A stretch of 64,000 nt of DNA from Ecdyonurus torrentis (GCA_949318235.1 OX439137.1:655067-719066); one strand, 5' to 3'. Positions 36,791 through 64,000 are shown, numbered from the stretch's first letter. The notes: generated from the sequence alone by a model not told the origin. Translations and numbers: made by a program.

Positions 36791-37769
36791 ATTTTTTTAG
36801 ATAATGACGTTGGTAGAAGCGGGATACACACCATTGTGCACTTCATCATATGAAACTAGTTAAACTTTGCTTCTTTGCTAAGATATATACCTGTCGATAA
36901 TTTTTATTACACTTTTTCTGCTTTCGTACCATAAATATAATTTTTTGTATTTGGTTTTAACTAAAAATAAAGCTGTAGTTGCTAGACAGCGAAGGTGAGC
37001 AATATATATTTTGATGGTATTTTTTCTATAATTGATATGAAATAATAATATTAAATCTCTAAATATTTTTTCTGCATCACAAATAACAATAAATTTAGGT
37101 AATAATTGTTCTGCTGGCATTATATTGTTTAATTTGATAAGAAAAAAAAGTAGAGAGAAATAAAAATGAGCACTTATGGTGTATATAACTAGAGTTTTGC
37201 ATATTACCAAAGCATAAATTTGCAATTAGACCAAATGCCGCAAATTATCATATCAAAATTTTATTTTTTTATTATCACGCTAAATTATTATTAATTGCAA
37301 ATAAATTTAAGCATTTATATAAATTTATTGACAACCCGAGTAATACAGAATCGCAGACATATATATATATACAGCATTTCACTCTACAAAGGTTTTTTGG
37401 GTCTATTTCCCAGACATTGCAACGACAAACACAGACACTTGAAAATCATTAAAAATTTGTTAATTTTTTTTTTAATTATTGTTTAAAATTGTTTACAATT
37501 TACAAGCTAAGGTATAAATCTTATCAACTTGTTCACTTAAATTAATAATAATACAATATTATAATTATTATTTGTTTATTTATAATATAAATTTTTTAAA
37601 TTAATTCTCAATTAAACTATTAATTCTATAAATCAGATTTATATGAACATGGATAAAAAATAAGCATTTACATAAAAAAACTTTTGTTAGAATAAGTTAA
37701 AAACTAAGAAAGACTATTGAAGAGCAAAAAATAATAATAATAATATCAGTTGCAATTTGCATAAATGTA

Positions 37770-38593
<824 letters not shown>

Positions 38594-40371
38594 TACATTA
38601 CAATTGTTATAAAATGGAACAAAAGGATTTTGCCGAATATGCCGCACGAATGAAATTGCTAGAAAATAATTTTCACAAAAGTAAGGTGTGTCTACTAGAG
38701 CTGTGGATTTAATCCGGTTTATTTTGAAAACCGGTTTCATGAAATATAAAAACCGGTTTCGAGTTATTGCATATAACCGAAAATCGAAAATTAAAAATCG
38801 AATTGAAGATTAACGATTTTAAAACCATCAAAAACCGAACTTTAAAAATATCGATTAATCGTATTTCTTATATATAAAAACCGTCAAAATAATTCGATTT
38901 TTTAAAAAAAAATAACCCTTAAAAAATCGAAAAAAAAATAAAAAATCAAAAGAATAATAGTCATTTTAGATGAATAATTTAACAAAAATATAAAGTTAAT
39001 ATATAATTATTTATTACACAATATAGTGTAACATTATACTATGTATGTTATTAATAAATTATAATAACATATTTTTATTACATTTTTATTCATTCATATT
39101 ATATTTTGTTAACATGCATTGCAGCTTATATTTTCCCAAGCAAAATTTAAAATTTAGTTATCATTTTTGATCACGTCATCTCAATGACAATTTTTTTTAT
39201 AGAAGGTGAATTTAGATTTAGACTCCTCGAATCGGGCAGTGCAAGACTGCAGGTGCAAAAATATTTTGATAAGATTCTGGACATATACCTGATGTACATT
39301 TTTTTCCCCGTTCTTTACACCGCGCTGACGATAACTCGGGCCTCAACTAAAATAAAACCCGTCTATTATTTTCACAACTACGGTAAATGAATTCTGAATA
39401 TGTTCTTTTTGATTAAAGTTACCCTGATTTCTTGCTCTTTTACTAATACATTATTATTTTATATATATTTTTATATTTAATTTTTTTTTCATTTTTTTTT
39501 AAATTATTTACAATATATTTTACTGAAAAACTGCAACAACAAAAACACTTGTAAAACCAATTTACAAATTTCCTGATTGATTCTACAAAGCAGTGCAACA
39601 AAGTTAAATATGCGCGTGTCACTAAAAAAAATAATTGAATTTTACATATAAAAAAATTAGCCTTGTATCGGTGGGTGCAGCTAAAAATATATTTAATCAT
39701 ACAAAAAGCGTATGATTTCCTGACCAGACTACCTATATGTAAGGTGTAATATCTACACTACTAGGAAAAGTTAAAGTGATTTAAAATGCATACGGTTTTT
39801 TTTTTGAAAATACACGCACCTACAGATTGATTCTATAGGTTGTTCTATAGCTTCGTTTTCAAGAAAAAAAGCAAGTTAAATACTTCAAAATTATTACCAA
39901 TAAATAATAAAAATGACGCTAGAATGACGATAAAAAAATGTATATTTTTGGATTTTCATTAACAAAACAACTGTAATAATTATAATTCACTGTAATTGGT
40001 TCTTTGAAATCTCAATATTAATTCATGCATAAAATAATGAGGGTCTCCTGGTCAGGTAGCAAATGACCCCTCACCTAAAATAAAACACAAATGTAATTGT
40101 AGAAGTGTACCTGTACAATACTGCATCGACTTTTACATTGAAACCTCTTTGAGTGATGAGGTATTGGGGAGAAGGGAGAGGTGGGAATAGATATAATATA
40201 ACATTTTAAGACCTTAAAATACCAGTTTTTTTATTCCTTTGTTATATAAAAATCGTACTAAAATACTGTTTATATGCAAAATTGAATATATGTTTTTTAG
40301 TTTTACAATTTGCATAAAAGAATGCATTTTTTTAAATACTTTCAAAACGAGATTACATAAATAATTTAGTA

Positions 40372-41425
40372 TGCCTAGAATACGAACATTAATTTGATAG
40401 TAAGATTTGTTAAAATACAATAAAAAATTAATTTCTGACTTACGTTTTTGTCGTACCAAATTTTATTTTGCTATTCATGTACAGCTATTGCTATTTATGT
40501 ATTTTCTACTACATTTTGAATACAATATGATGTTTGTAACATTGTAATAGATTTAAGAAAGACTTTTGCATACATGCAAAAATGGGTATTTTCATTTTCA
40601 GTATGTTTAATACAAATCGCAGTAAAATTTTAGCAATATATTTGACATCAGCATAAAATTTACATTTAGGAATATTTTTTCACGATTCAAAATCTTTAAA
40701 TCAAGGAACGCCCCCTTTTAATAATTGATGAATTACTAAAAAACTATACGTTGCATCAAAAACTTGTAATGACAAAAAATGTGTAGAATTATATAATGCA
40801 CTTTGTGTATAAATTTTAGGTCATTTGAAATGTTTTTGACAATTTCCCAACGCTTAGAAGAATTTTAAACAGAGAAATTTTAAAAGTAAAGTAAAACATC
40901 ATAATAAAAATATTGTACTTTAAAAATTTCTCTGTTTAAACTCCTTCAAAGCGTTGGGAAATTGTTAAAAACATTTCAAATGGCCTAAAATTTATACACA
41001 AAGTGTACTGTATAATTATACACATTTTTCGTCATTACAAGTTTTTGATGCAACGTATAGTTTTTTAGAAATTCATGAATTATTAAAAGGGGGCGTTTCT
41101 CTATTTAAAGATTTTGAATCGTGAAAAATTATTCCTAAATGCAAATTTTATGCTGATGTCAAATATATTGCTAAAATTTTACTGCAATTTGTATGAAACA
41201 CGGAAAATACCCATTTTTGCATGTATGCAAAAGTCTTTCTTAAATCTAATACAATGTTACAAACATCATATTGTATTCAAAATGTAGTAGAAAATACATG
41301 AATAGCAATAGCTGTACATGAATAGCAAAATAAAAATTTATTAAGACAAAAATCTAAGTTAGAAAATTAATTTTTTATTGTATTTTAACAAATTTTAGTA
41401 TACCAAACGTTCGTGTTCTAGGCAA
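40372..41425. repeat. 1.05-kb palindrome inside the hAT element
   Basis: Arms of about 520 bp meet near 40905. Matched landmarks: GAAATTTT...AAAATTTC at the centre, CCAACGCTT/AAGCGTTGG, GGAACGCCCCCTTTT/AAAAGGGGGCG, GCATACATGCAAAAATGGGT and its complement, and GCCTAGAATACGAAC/GTTCGTGTTCTAGGC at the outer ends. Divergence between arms is noticeably higher than in the palindrome at 23586, so it is older. Confidence 0.88.
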
Positions 41426-42110
41426 TGAAGCTATAATTTATTAAGTTTACTCTTAGTTAGTTTTTTAGAGTATTTTAAGAAGAATAAAAAACACAGTCTT
41501 ATATAATCTGCAAATTTTAAACAGATATATTTATATATATTTGGATTTGCTTATAATTAGTATTTTAGTATGGTTTTTTTAAATATGAAAAAAAAATCAA
41601 GTATTTAAAGTTATTAAAAACTTAAAAATCGTACCATTTTTAATTAAAGAAAGGTAATTATAATGAAAATTTGAATTTGAGGAGCAAAAATCACAGTTTT
41701 AAAATTCTACCTCCAAATTTAATGATGTGTTTAGCACCTTCCTTCAGCACGCATAACACATACCAGCTGGACGCCTGAGGGTTTGTAGCTCCCTTTCAAC
41801 CCCACTGCCGTTTATATACCTTTTTCTTTTTTTTTACCTCTGTATATGAATTGTAAGCCTGACATTTGTAAATTAAACAAAATATTTATATATTATAAAT
41901 TATACAGGTTTGCAAAATGATTTTAGTTTTATATTGGAATATACTTTACTATATTTCATATGTACAAAAATTCAAGCAATACATTTTTAGGTTTTATCAT
42001 AATTTTTATATATTATAATTTTTTTTAATGTTGTCTTTAATATCGACGGGAATAAAAAAAAATGGAATGAGTCAATGAGAGAGAGAGAGAGAGGGAGAGA
42101 AAGTATTTCA

Positions 42111-42368
42111 ATCATTCATTCATTCATTCATTCATTCATTCATTCATTCATTCATTCATTCATTCATTCATTCATTCATTCATTCATTCATTCATTCATT
42201 CATTCATTCATTCATTCATTCATTCATTCATTCATTCATTCATTCATTCATTCATTCATTCATTCATTCATTCATTCATTCATTCATTCATTCATTCATT
42301 CATTCATTCATTCATTCATTCATTCATTCATTCATTCATTCATTCATTCATTCATTCATTCATTCATT
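42111..42368. repeat. (ATTC)n microsatellite
   Basis: About 64 uninterrupted units, preceded by a short GA tract (42077-42100). The repeating frame (His-Ser-Phe-Ile) is an artefact. Confidence 0.97.
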
Positions 42369-44094
42369 TATATGTATATATAACGATATAGAAAAAACGT
42401 AATAACGTTTTAATTGCAACTTTATTATATCCATTGTTTAATTTGCTGATAATTAGTTGAATAGTAGGCGCGATTGTGTGAATTTTTCTTTCCTAAACTT
42501 AAAAAAAACTTTAATTTCTTTCTTTCTTTTCTTTTATATTATCATTATTTCTTTTTTCACTTATGTGAAAGAAAAAAAAAGAGCAAGAAGAGTAGGAAGA
42601 ACATTCTATGATCATGCAGCTTTTACTGACGAACTGACCAACCACTCCTTCATTTTTTTACCTACCTGTACTCCAATACATTTTCAACGGTACATGTAAA
42701 GTACAATAGCCTAGCTTTCCTTCCCTTCTGTACCTAAGTCCATAATATTATACTGTGTTCAATACGCATTTTTTAGATCTTCATTTTGCACAGGTGACTA
42801 ATTTTATTGTAAATACTTTTTAAATAAAAAATATAATATAGTTGCATAAATTAAACAAGAATTATTTTTAAAACAATGGAATACAAAAAATTGTGTGAAT
42901 CGTAAGTGCTAATTCAAAATTTTTAATTTTGGTTTCAAATATAAATTAAGATAAAGAAAGTTATATTCAATATTTTTTATTTTTAGTTTGGGAGCAAAGA
43001 TTAAATATAAAACTGAATATCATTAAAGAAACTTTAAAATTGTATTAAAGAAATGCAAATCTAACGATTCCAAGTAAATAATAATAAATAGTAAAAATTC
43101 GATTTTTAATTTTGTTATTCGGTTTATCATAATATTCGATTTTTTTATAACAAATGACCTTTACGAATCGATTTTTATTTTTAGATGGTCAAAATCGAAT
43201 TTTGTAAACCGATTTTTAAAGTAAAAATCGAAATAATGACTGAAAAAACCGACAAAATCGAAAACCGAATCGTTTTGTTTTTAATCGATTTAATCGAACC
43301 GATAAAAAATAAAAGCGATTATCCGGTTTTGTAATTTTTAGCGGTTTCCACAGCTCTAGTGTCTACTGCTGGAGGTCTCCGCTCTCTTATATCTCTCATA
43401 TGTGTGAACATTTAAATATTTATGCTTGTTTGACCAGCCGTCTGGTGCACCTCTCTACCTTTTTGAAAACAATTTACCTAATAAACCAAGCTCTATTACC
43501 CCAGAATGGTTTGATAAAAACAGAACCTTTAACGGTGCAAGAGGACAAAAAGACCCATTCTTTTTATTTCCTTATATCTTTGGCTATAATAATGCTAGAA
43601 ATATCATTTTTGTTTCTAAATATTTGTAATTCATTAAAAATATTCTTCAGAACATTCTGAACTGATTATTATTCAAATATTTTTTAATTGAAAAAATTAA
43701 AAAACCTTTTCTTTATTTTATACATTTCCTTTCATCAGGTAAAGATTTTATGGTTCCTAAAATAAAAAGGGGAGAATTTACTTCCGCCACCATGACAAAT
43801 TTAGAGCAATAAATTATGGTTGTCTAGTGGGTTCTAAGCGAAGTTCAAAATATTCAATGGAATTTTACGTTTTACTGTTTTGCTTTTATTTTCAATCTTA
43901 ATTTAATTCAAAATTTATATACTAATAAAAATAATACCCTTTTACCTTTTTACATAATATGCGATACAACTTCAGAATAAGAAAAAGAAAATTTTCTATA
44001 TGCTAAATATTACTTACGATTATTTTATTATATCCTGTACGTTATGTAAGAAAAAAATAGCGCTATTACTTTACGGTATTATAGTATAGCCATA

Positions 44095-44174
<80 letters not shown>

Positions 44175-44190
44175 CTCTCACTCACTCTCT
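44095..44190. repeat. (CT)n microsatellite
   Basis: Near-pure CT with three small interruptions, in the copy-specific core of the piggyBac-type element. Confidence 0.93.
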
Positions 44191-44508
44191 GTCACGTACA
44201 TACGCACAATCAAGCACACGCCTAAAACTGCTGCATAAATATAGTTTCATTCAAAATATATTTAACTTTTATAATCAGTAAATATTCATTTGCTAATATT
44301 TTCAGAGTTCGCTATAAAATTTATTATTAGCTAGGGTACATGTATATTACATTTCAAAAATTATAATAAAAAAAAAAAAAAAAAGAAAAACTGTTCAATG
44401 TTGCCTATTACAGAATAATAAATTAGTTTGCGTTTAATTTATAAAAGAAATGAAAATATGACATAATATCTTATATTAATCTAATATAGCAAATAATATC
44501 GATACTGT

Positions 44509-45096
44509 ATTCATTCATACATACATTCATTCATACATTCATTCATTCATTCATTCATTCATTCATTCATTCATTCATTCATTCATTCATTCATTTATTC
44601 ATTCATTCATTCATTCATTCATTCATTCATTCATTCATTCATTCATTCATTCATTCATTCATTCATTCATTCATTCATTCATTCATTCATTCATTCATTC
44701 ATTCATTCATTCATTGATTCATTCGTTCGTTCGTTCGTTCGTTCGTTCGTTCGTTCGTTCGTTCGTTCGTTCGTTCGTTCGTTCGTTCGTTCGTTCGTTC
44801 GTTCGTTCGTTCGTTCGTTCGTTCGTTCGTTCGTTCGTTCGTTCGTTCGTTCGTTCGTTCGTTCGTTCGTTCGTTCGTTCGTTCGTTCGTTCGTTCGTTC
44901 GTTCGTTCGTTCGTTCGTTCGTTCGTTCGTTCGTTCGTTCGTTCGTTCGTTCGTTCATTCATTCATTCATTCATTCATTCATTCATTCATTCATTCATTC
45001 ATTCATTCATTCATTCATTCATTCATTCATTCATTCATTCATTCATTCATTCATTCATTCATTCATTCATTCATTCTTTCATTCGTTCGTTCGTTC
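44509..45096. repeat. (ATTC)n with an internal (GTTC)n block
   Basis: ATTC units (44509-44722), then about 58 pure GTTC units (44724-44955), then ATTC again to about 45080, and a few GTTC at the end. The homologous tract in the sister element (50466-51168) lacks the large GTTC block. Confidence 0.97.
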
Positions 45097-46041
45097 ACTT
45101 CTTTTCTTTCTACCCCTCTCTCTCTCTCTCTCTCTCTTGCTTTTCCCCCCCTTTTTTTCACGCAAAAATTAGCTGTTTTTATTGCAGTTTTTGAAGAAAT
45201 TAATATTTCTGAAATTGTTTTTAGTAAAATTATATATATTATTATGTTATAAAATGCCTATACTTCATATTTTCTTTTTACTTATTGAGCTTTTATGAAG
45301 TCAATATAAAATTCCTTGTAAAATAAAATTGAAGTATTTATTGAGAAACAACAAACCTTTAGATAAAATGTAAGTTTTCCAAGCAAGGCAAAAAGAAAAC
45401 TAATACTGCTTATTGTATATAAACATAATACAAATTTTTTTCTCTTATTTCTTAAATTTGACAAAAATCGTTCACAATTTAGGTAAAGTCATAAACCTTT
45501 TCTCCCCCTCTAGAAGACTTCCTGCCCCCTGCGGCGCGTTGCCTCTTTGTTTATGCCGCTCGGTCACTGTGTCTTTTTGACCCATAGCTCCATTCTTGTT
45601 TTTATTTTATTAAAAAATTAATGAAAATTAAACTAATTAATGTACAAAGGAGATAATTTTTTGTAAAAATGTATAATTTTGTGATTGAGGAAGTCAAAAA
45701 TTCCCAAAAACATAGAGCTATAATAACAAGTACAAATTTGCATTTTAAGATGTAAAAGGTCCAAAAGTCCAGGTCTATACATTCTAGGGTTAACTGTAAT
45801 TTTTATAAAAAAGTGCTGCGTTTATTTATTTTACGAGAGGTACATAGCAGTAAATTATGAAAGTATTTGGTTTATTTTAAATAAAAATAAAAAAATTAAA
45901 AAATTGTCACTTCAAAATATCTCGATGAAGGGAAAAATTTTTGTTGCGTTATTTTATATAAATGTGTATATGAAATATTTAATAATTTTTAAAGAGAGTG
46001 TACTAAAATTTTAACTTTTCACTATAAATATGAAATAGGTG

Positions 46042-46260
46042 CACGGAAAACATAATTTTAAGAAATTATTTAGATACATATAAATAACTTAGTACTAAAC
46101 AATAACTCTCTTGCAAAAAGTTTAAAGAGTAATTCGTTAGTACAAACGTAAATTCTTTAGCGGTAAATAGTTAACTCTTTAGATTCTAAAATGTTTAGTT
46201 TGTATCTAAAGAATTTATTATGAAAAAAGTCTAAATAGTAATTAGATAATTTTTTCCGTG
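46042..46260. mobile_element. 219-bp MITE, CACGGAAAA ends
   Basis: CACGGAAAACATAATTT at the left and AATTTTTTCCGTG at the right. Interior words TAAAGAGTAA, TTCTTTAG and TCTAAAG occur in both orientations. Absent from duplication copy 1, so it is a later insertion. Confidence 0.75.
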
Positions 46261-46663
46261 TGGAATTAATAGAATAAAAGGTGTTATATTAAACTAAAAT
46301 TTATTAAAAAAAACTATAAAATCTTGGTAACATTTTAAGATTTGTGTTTGTATGCAAAAATTAAATTTCATGAAAAAATAATTGTTATATTCGTTAAAAT
46401 TTAATTACTAACAATTTCTAAATGTATTAGATTCATTAGCTTTAATAATTTCTTTACTAATACATTATCAATATATTGAAAATGTAGTTTAAAAAGAAGC
46501 TATCAAAAATAGTAATTTACGCAATTATTTTGTTTTGTAAAACAATTATAACATGAAACTAATTCTTATTTCTTAGAATAAAAACCTTTTTTTAAATATT
46601 TGTTTGTAGGTATGTATATTGTTTTTTCTTTTAAATGTTATTTCTTTTTAGTTGGCAATAACA

Positions 46664-60298
<13,635 letters not shown>

Positions 60299-61185
60299 AT
60301 GCATATAATTTTTTACATTTTTAAAAGTTATATTTGTTTTTTTTTTAATTAGGAATGTATTTAAAAATGTTTATTATTTATTTGTAGAGTCAAATGTTAA
60401 ATATACAACTTCATATAATCAGGGAACATTACTTGCAAGTGTTATTACTGTTATTATTTTAATCACTGGCAAATAATCATTATTAGTTTTATGTTATTTT
60501 TAGCCCGGTACAGGGTTCACAATATTAAAGTAAAGGTTTTTGATGAGTTTATTTTTTAGGTTCTGAATTCTTTTAACACGTAAATTAGCACATATAGAAA
60601 TAAAATAGACGCAACAATTTAAAAAATAACCTTAACAAGTCTAAGAGAAAAATCTATTTCTAATTAGGTTCTGCTTTTGTCTAGAATTTTTGTTTGTTTG
60701 TTTTATTTTTCTTTTAAACTGTTATAATTCAATAGCCTTTTTAACTACTTCTTTTAGAATTTCAAATTTAAGAATTTATTATAATTAGTGCAACCTTGAC
60801 ACACATTTGGTGTTTATTTTGAGCACATTTTAAAATATATTTTCTTTCTCTTGGGTTTGTAAACGTCTTACATATATTTTTTTTTGTAATATCTATTTAT
60901 TTCCTAAAGATATGCAATTGATCTTGGTTTAAAAATTCTGTGACATGTTACAAACCAAACCCTTCGAATTAACATGGTAATCCCTAAATCAAGCCAAATT
61001 AAGTATAAAACTAAAAGTGAACCTTTTCAGTGTTTGATCTTATGGCCCTTACTAGTGCTGTGTCTTGCTGTTTTAAAATTATCTATTAGTTGCATAAGTA
61101 GATCCTACTTATTTAAACGTGATAATTTATATATTTGGTATATAATATATTTATAACATACTATATTTGCTAATATAGATTATAT
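60299..61185. other. AT-rich sequence downstream of caspase gene
   Basis: Possible 3' UTR then intergenic DNA. AAATAAA-like words occur but none is clearly a polyadenylation site. No exon seen. Confidence 0.45.
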
Positions 61186-61372
61186 TAACATCAAAACCTG
61201 AAATTGCCCAAAGCTTGTAATTTGTGCTCTTCTCCGCTTTTAATTTGTCTCTTATGATTTAATCTAAAAATGCTTGCATTTTTTGCTAACGGACATTTAT
61301 TCAATACTAGTTATGAATATTTCACAAACCTGATGTAAAGTTTTATATGTAGATTTTATCTTTTTAATTTTA
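61186..61372 (+). mobile_element. Decayed arm of the CAAAACCCG element
   Basis: TTAACATCAAAACCTGAAATT, GCCCAAAGCTTGTA, AATGCTTGCATTTTTTGC, CGGACATTTATTC and ATATTTCACAAACC follow the order of the left arm of 3597-5016 with many substitutions. Only one arm is present. Confidence 0.65.
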
Positions 61373-61376
61373 TTAA

Positions 61377-62699
61377 CCCTCAAGATGCCGGACTAAAATT
61401 TTGGCGTGGAAGGCCGAGCCCAGTGCACTAAACCCTATTTTTATAATTAAATATTACAAAAGGTTTCCATTTTACAAAGCTTAAATTTTTATAGACGATC
61501 CAAAATTTATTAAGCTGTATAGCAAAATTATTGAAACATTTTTATCGCAATTATGGTAATAGCGAAAAATTAATAACTGAAATTACTTTTGTCCATAAGG
61601 AATACATTGACCGCGATTCACAATTTTAAACCTCATCAGGTATTAGAGAGGTCGTGTGCCTAAAGTTAGAAAAAAATAGAGCAAGGGATGCGCGATTATA
61701 TATATATATATATATAAAACTTTTTATGATGGGGGGGGGGGTCGCTAGCAAATTTTACTTTTATAAGAAGGGAAATCTCGAATCTAAAGAATAAAATTTA
61801 AAATAGTAGTATATTCCTTCCCATCTCTCTTGTCATATTATCTCAAACAAATTAAATTTTTTTTTGGTTGTTTGTTGTAGAGATTAAATAAAGTAAAAAA
61901 CAAAGTTTTTACTGCGTACGGCATAACCGTTAGCAGATTTTTTTTTGTCATGATATTTTTAATTGAAAATTTTAAATTATATTCAAATATGCATATTTTT
62001 ATACATAATTTCTCTTACAGATCTAAAAATCTTTCAGAGGTAGATATTTGTAATATATATATGGCATTACAAATTACAGAGATGATATATTTTATACTAG
62101 ATTTTAACAATTACCATTTTTATTTTATGACGTTATTTAGTACTGCGTTTTTTTTCTTTTCTAATACCACACTACACGCGTATTTTTTTACACCTCTTAT
62201 ATATTTATTTTCATTAGCTGGTGTATTTTATAAAGACATGAATGAAGCATCAAAAGGGCCGCATTGTGTTATAATATATAATAATAATATATAATGCAAG
62301 AAGGCAATAAAGCTTTTAACATTCATTATTTTTTATCTTATACCTAACATTATTTTTCTTTGCGAAAAAAAGGTCCCCTCTTAACTTTTGTAACCTCTCT
62401 GGATAATAAAATTTTCACTCCAAAGTGATCGACCACTCAAGGGGTGACCTTTTATATTTTTTATATAGAGCAGGTATGCAGATGTCCCAGACCCGGTACG
62501 GCTGTCCACGCAAAATCAAAACTTATTTTAAGAATTACAATTAATGCAATCATATCTGCGCGCTCAACTTTTTTGTCAAGATGTAAGTCAACACTTTTGA
62601 GGAAGTAACAAATTTTCATAATTTTTGAGCAATTACAAACAATTTAAAATTAAAAAACTAACTCAAAAATGAGACAGACCCGGTCCGAGCGCTTAAGGG
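61377..62699. mobile_element. piggyBac-like element with TTAA duplication
   Basis: TTAA at 61373-61376 and 62700-62703. Ends CCCTCAAGATGCCGGAC and, in complement, CCCTTAAGCGCTCGGAC. Interior contains CAGACCCGGTCCGAG, a G10 run (about 61731) and an (AT)n tract. Open frames inside are AT-rich and not transposase-like. A different family from the CCCTAGAATG elements. Confidence 0.82.
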
Positions 62700-62703
62700 T
62701 TAA

Positions 62704-63079
62704 AAACAAGTTTTTTAAAAATAGAAAAATAAAAGGCCAAAAAAAAATCTTTCTCGATCTAGAACTTTTTATAATTTCATTTAGTTTCCTAATATGATGT
62801 CTATATTATTATTCATGAACTAAAACAACATCTAAATACTACTGTTAGAAATTTAGTTGTTTGGATTGTTTGTTTACATATAAATAAAAGCATAAAACTA
62901 CTAATGAAGTTGCACTTAAATGTGTGCATTTACAATTAACGTTTTTTGTGAAATATTCAAATTACATTACTATTTATTTAACTGCTAACAAATATTATAA
63001 AATAATAAGCAATGTTATCAACCAAAGACACACATTTAACTGAACGCATAAGAAAACGATTCAAACGAAATCGTTATGA
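62704..63079. other. AT-rich spacer, nothing recognised
   Basis: No repeat, transposon end or exon seen before the open segment that follows. Confidence 0.5.
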
Positions 63080-63319
63080 CTGGATAAATTTAGTTATAGC
63101 AGTCTTTTTCCACTCTTATATGACTGCACTCCCTCTTTATTGAAATTTAAAAAAGTGGCAAGAAGTGTGTTAAGCAAAACAAAGCAATTCAAACACGCAG
63201 GATGTATAAGACGTATCAGAGAAATGTGTTATTTTGCAAACTTTGAAGATTTGAATGTAACATTACAGCAACAAAAAGATAAAAAAACATTTAATGCCCT
63301 TGATTTAAAAGCTTGTTGA
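63080..63319 (+). pseudogene. Open, exon-like segment of unknown product
   Basis: An 80-codon stretch without stops until TGA at 63317-63319 and without an ATG start. Its translation is less biased than the surroundings (LLKFKKVARSVLSKTKQFK, CIRRIREMCYFANFEDLN). Acceptor-like TTTAG and ATAGCAG occur near its 5' edge. It could be a terminal exon, a gene fragment or chance. I recognise no family. Confidence 0.2.
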
Positions 63320-64000
63320 CTTGGCAATGATTGAGCATAGTTTCAAATTTTTTATGTTATAAACAAGCTCGCAAAAAATTAAAATAGTAACTTAGAGTTC
63401 CTTTTTTTCTCGAAATTTTCAGAGGAATGGAAACTTAAATGACATATTTACGTTATCCACAGTGCAAAAAAAATCAAACTTATTTTTATTGTGTATAAAC
63501 ATCTCTAGTACACGCTGCAATACAGAAAAAAAAAGCTAAAATTAGCTCTGGCTAATAATTAGCATAAAGTCAATCTCAGTGCATCTACAGATTTACAAGT
63601 GTGATCTAATTAAAACTTAAACTTAAAACATATTCTAGTGTTCTTTTAATATTGCTTTTAAAAAAATACAGATTTTTGGTTTTGCGGAGTTTTACGAATT
63701 TTTTAATTTCTGATGAAGCATGAAGTAGGCAACCCACCTAACATCAAATTTAATAAAATTTATATTTTTCGTTCACTAATACAAAGTTATTAAGTTTTAT
63801 TTTAGCACTGATAAAAAACACATTATATATTTGCAGTTTATATTATGTTTGGATCACATCATTTATTCTGGAGCTTTAGTTTTTTTCATTGAGCTTTAGT
63901 TTTTGCTAATATTTGGCAAGTGCAAATTTTGGCAAATTTTTTCGGTATTTTAGCGTGTACTAGACTTGTTATACACAATAAAAAAAGTTTGATTTTTTTT
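63320..64000. other. AT-rich end of window
   Basis: No feature recognised. GAGCTTTAGTTTTT is repeated in tandem at about 63870-63905. Confidence 0.45.

Larger units (their letters stand above)
38696..43358. mobile_element. 4.7-kb hAT element, perfect 8-bp TSD
   Basis: Target duplication GTGTCTAC at 38688-38695 and 43359-43366, with TAGAGCTGTGGA at the left end and TCCACAGCTCTA at the right. Copy 1 of the segmental duplication supplies the empty site (TATGTCTACTGCTGC). Both subterminal regions (38710-38960, 43080-43350) are filled with ACCGG, AAAATCGA and AACCGA words. The interior holds a 1.05-kb palindrome and an (ATTC)n array. No hAT transposase or BED/RNase-H-like reading frame was recognised, so it is a large non-autonomous or composite copy. 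Confidence 0.93.
43499..45789. mobile_element. piggyBac-type non-autonomous element, copy A
   Basis: Right end CATTCTAGGG followed by TTAA (45790-45793); left end CCCCAGAATGG after TTA, a one-base decay of TTAACCCTAGAATGG. CCCTAGAA termini with TTAA duplication are characteristic of piggyBac. Duplication copy 1 gives the empty site. The inner part (CT tract 44095-44180, then ATTC/GTTC array) has no transposase. It is the reverse of the element at 49779-52407 but with a different 0.7-kb core at 43590-44330. Confidence 0.88.

Noticed and set aside
44711..45172. Long frames of His-Ser-Phe-Ile, Arg-Ser-Phe-Val or Asn-Glu-Arg-Thr repeats
   Set aside because: Direct translations of (ATTC)n and (GTTC)n microsatellites.
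61950..62294. 114-codon frame with hydrophobic composition
   Set aside because: Inside the TTAA-flanked element, F/Y/I/N-rich as expected from AT-rich sequence; no transposase motif.

Overview
The window looks like AT-rich, non-coding-dominated DNA from an invertebrate animal nuclear genome. It has GT-AG introns, long introns, many (AT)n, (GA)n and (ATTC)n microsatellites, a tRNA-derived SINE, and dense nested DNA transposons of hAT, piggyBac and Tc1/mariner type. I cannot name the species. An arthropod is my weak guess, from the look of the SINE core. Nothing resembles a bacterial operon, phage or CRISPR locus.

Only one convincing host gene is present: a 10-exon gene on the + strand (46664-60298) encoding a predicted 486-residue protein with two caspase folds in tandem. 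Domain 1 (residues about 17-262) keeps the catalytic Arg, His and Cys positions. Domain 2 (about 264-486) has lost all of them and is a pseudocaspase. The introns of the two domains match in position and phase (1, 0, 1), so the second domain most likely arose by internal exon duplication. Its introns are full of transposons.

Layout: 1-5.5 kb, a palindromic MITE, a broken direct duplication and a 1.4 kb inverted-repeat element. 6-10 kb, SINE copies and a TA-flanked MITE family ('family D'), one copy inserted in another. 11.2-11.8 kb, an A-B-A'-B' interleaved inverted repeat built on the word TACGGTACG. 12.8-16 kb, a foldback made of a 20-bp tandem repeat that flips orientation at 15066. 16.4 kb, a hAT element with perfect 8-bp target duplication. 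18.8-28.3 kb, a second 20-bp array in which three CCC...GGG-ended elements lie nested; one carries a 5S rRNA-like segment and one a 2.2 kb near-perfect palindrome. 30.5-46.3 kb, a roughly 4 kb tandem segmental duplication whose second copy has swollen to 11 kb by insertion. The two copies act as natural empty-site controls for each other. 46.6-60.3 kb, the caspase gene. 61-64 kb, a piggyBac-like element and unassigned AT-rich sequence.

A recurring theme is that most of the transposons here carry their own short word repeated many times near their ends (CAAAACCCG, TACGGTACG, CAAGATCTTG, GAGACATC, GTGAAGC, CCATGG, TTCAACATTTT, GGATATCC). In hAT elements such subterminal repeats are known transposase-binding sites; extending that reading to the other families is my inference.
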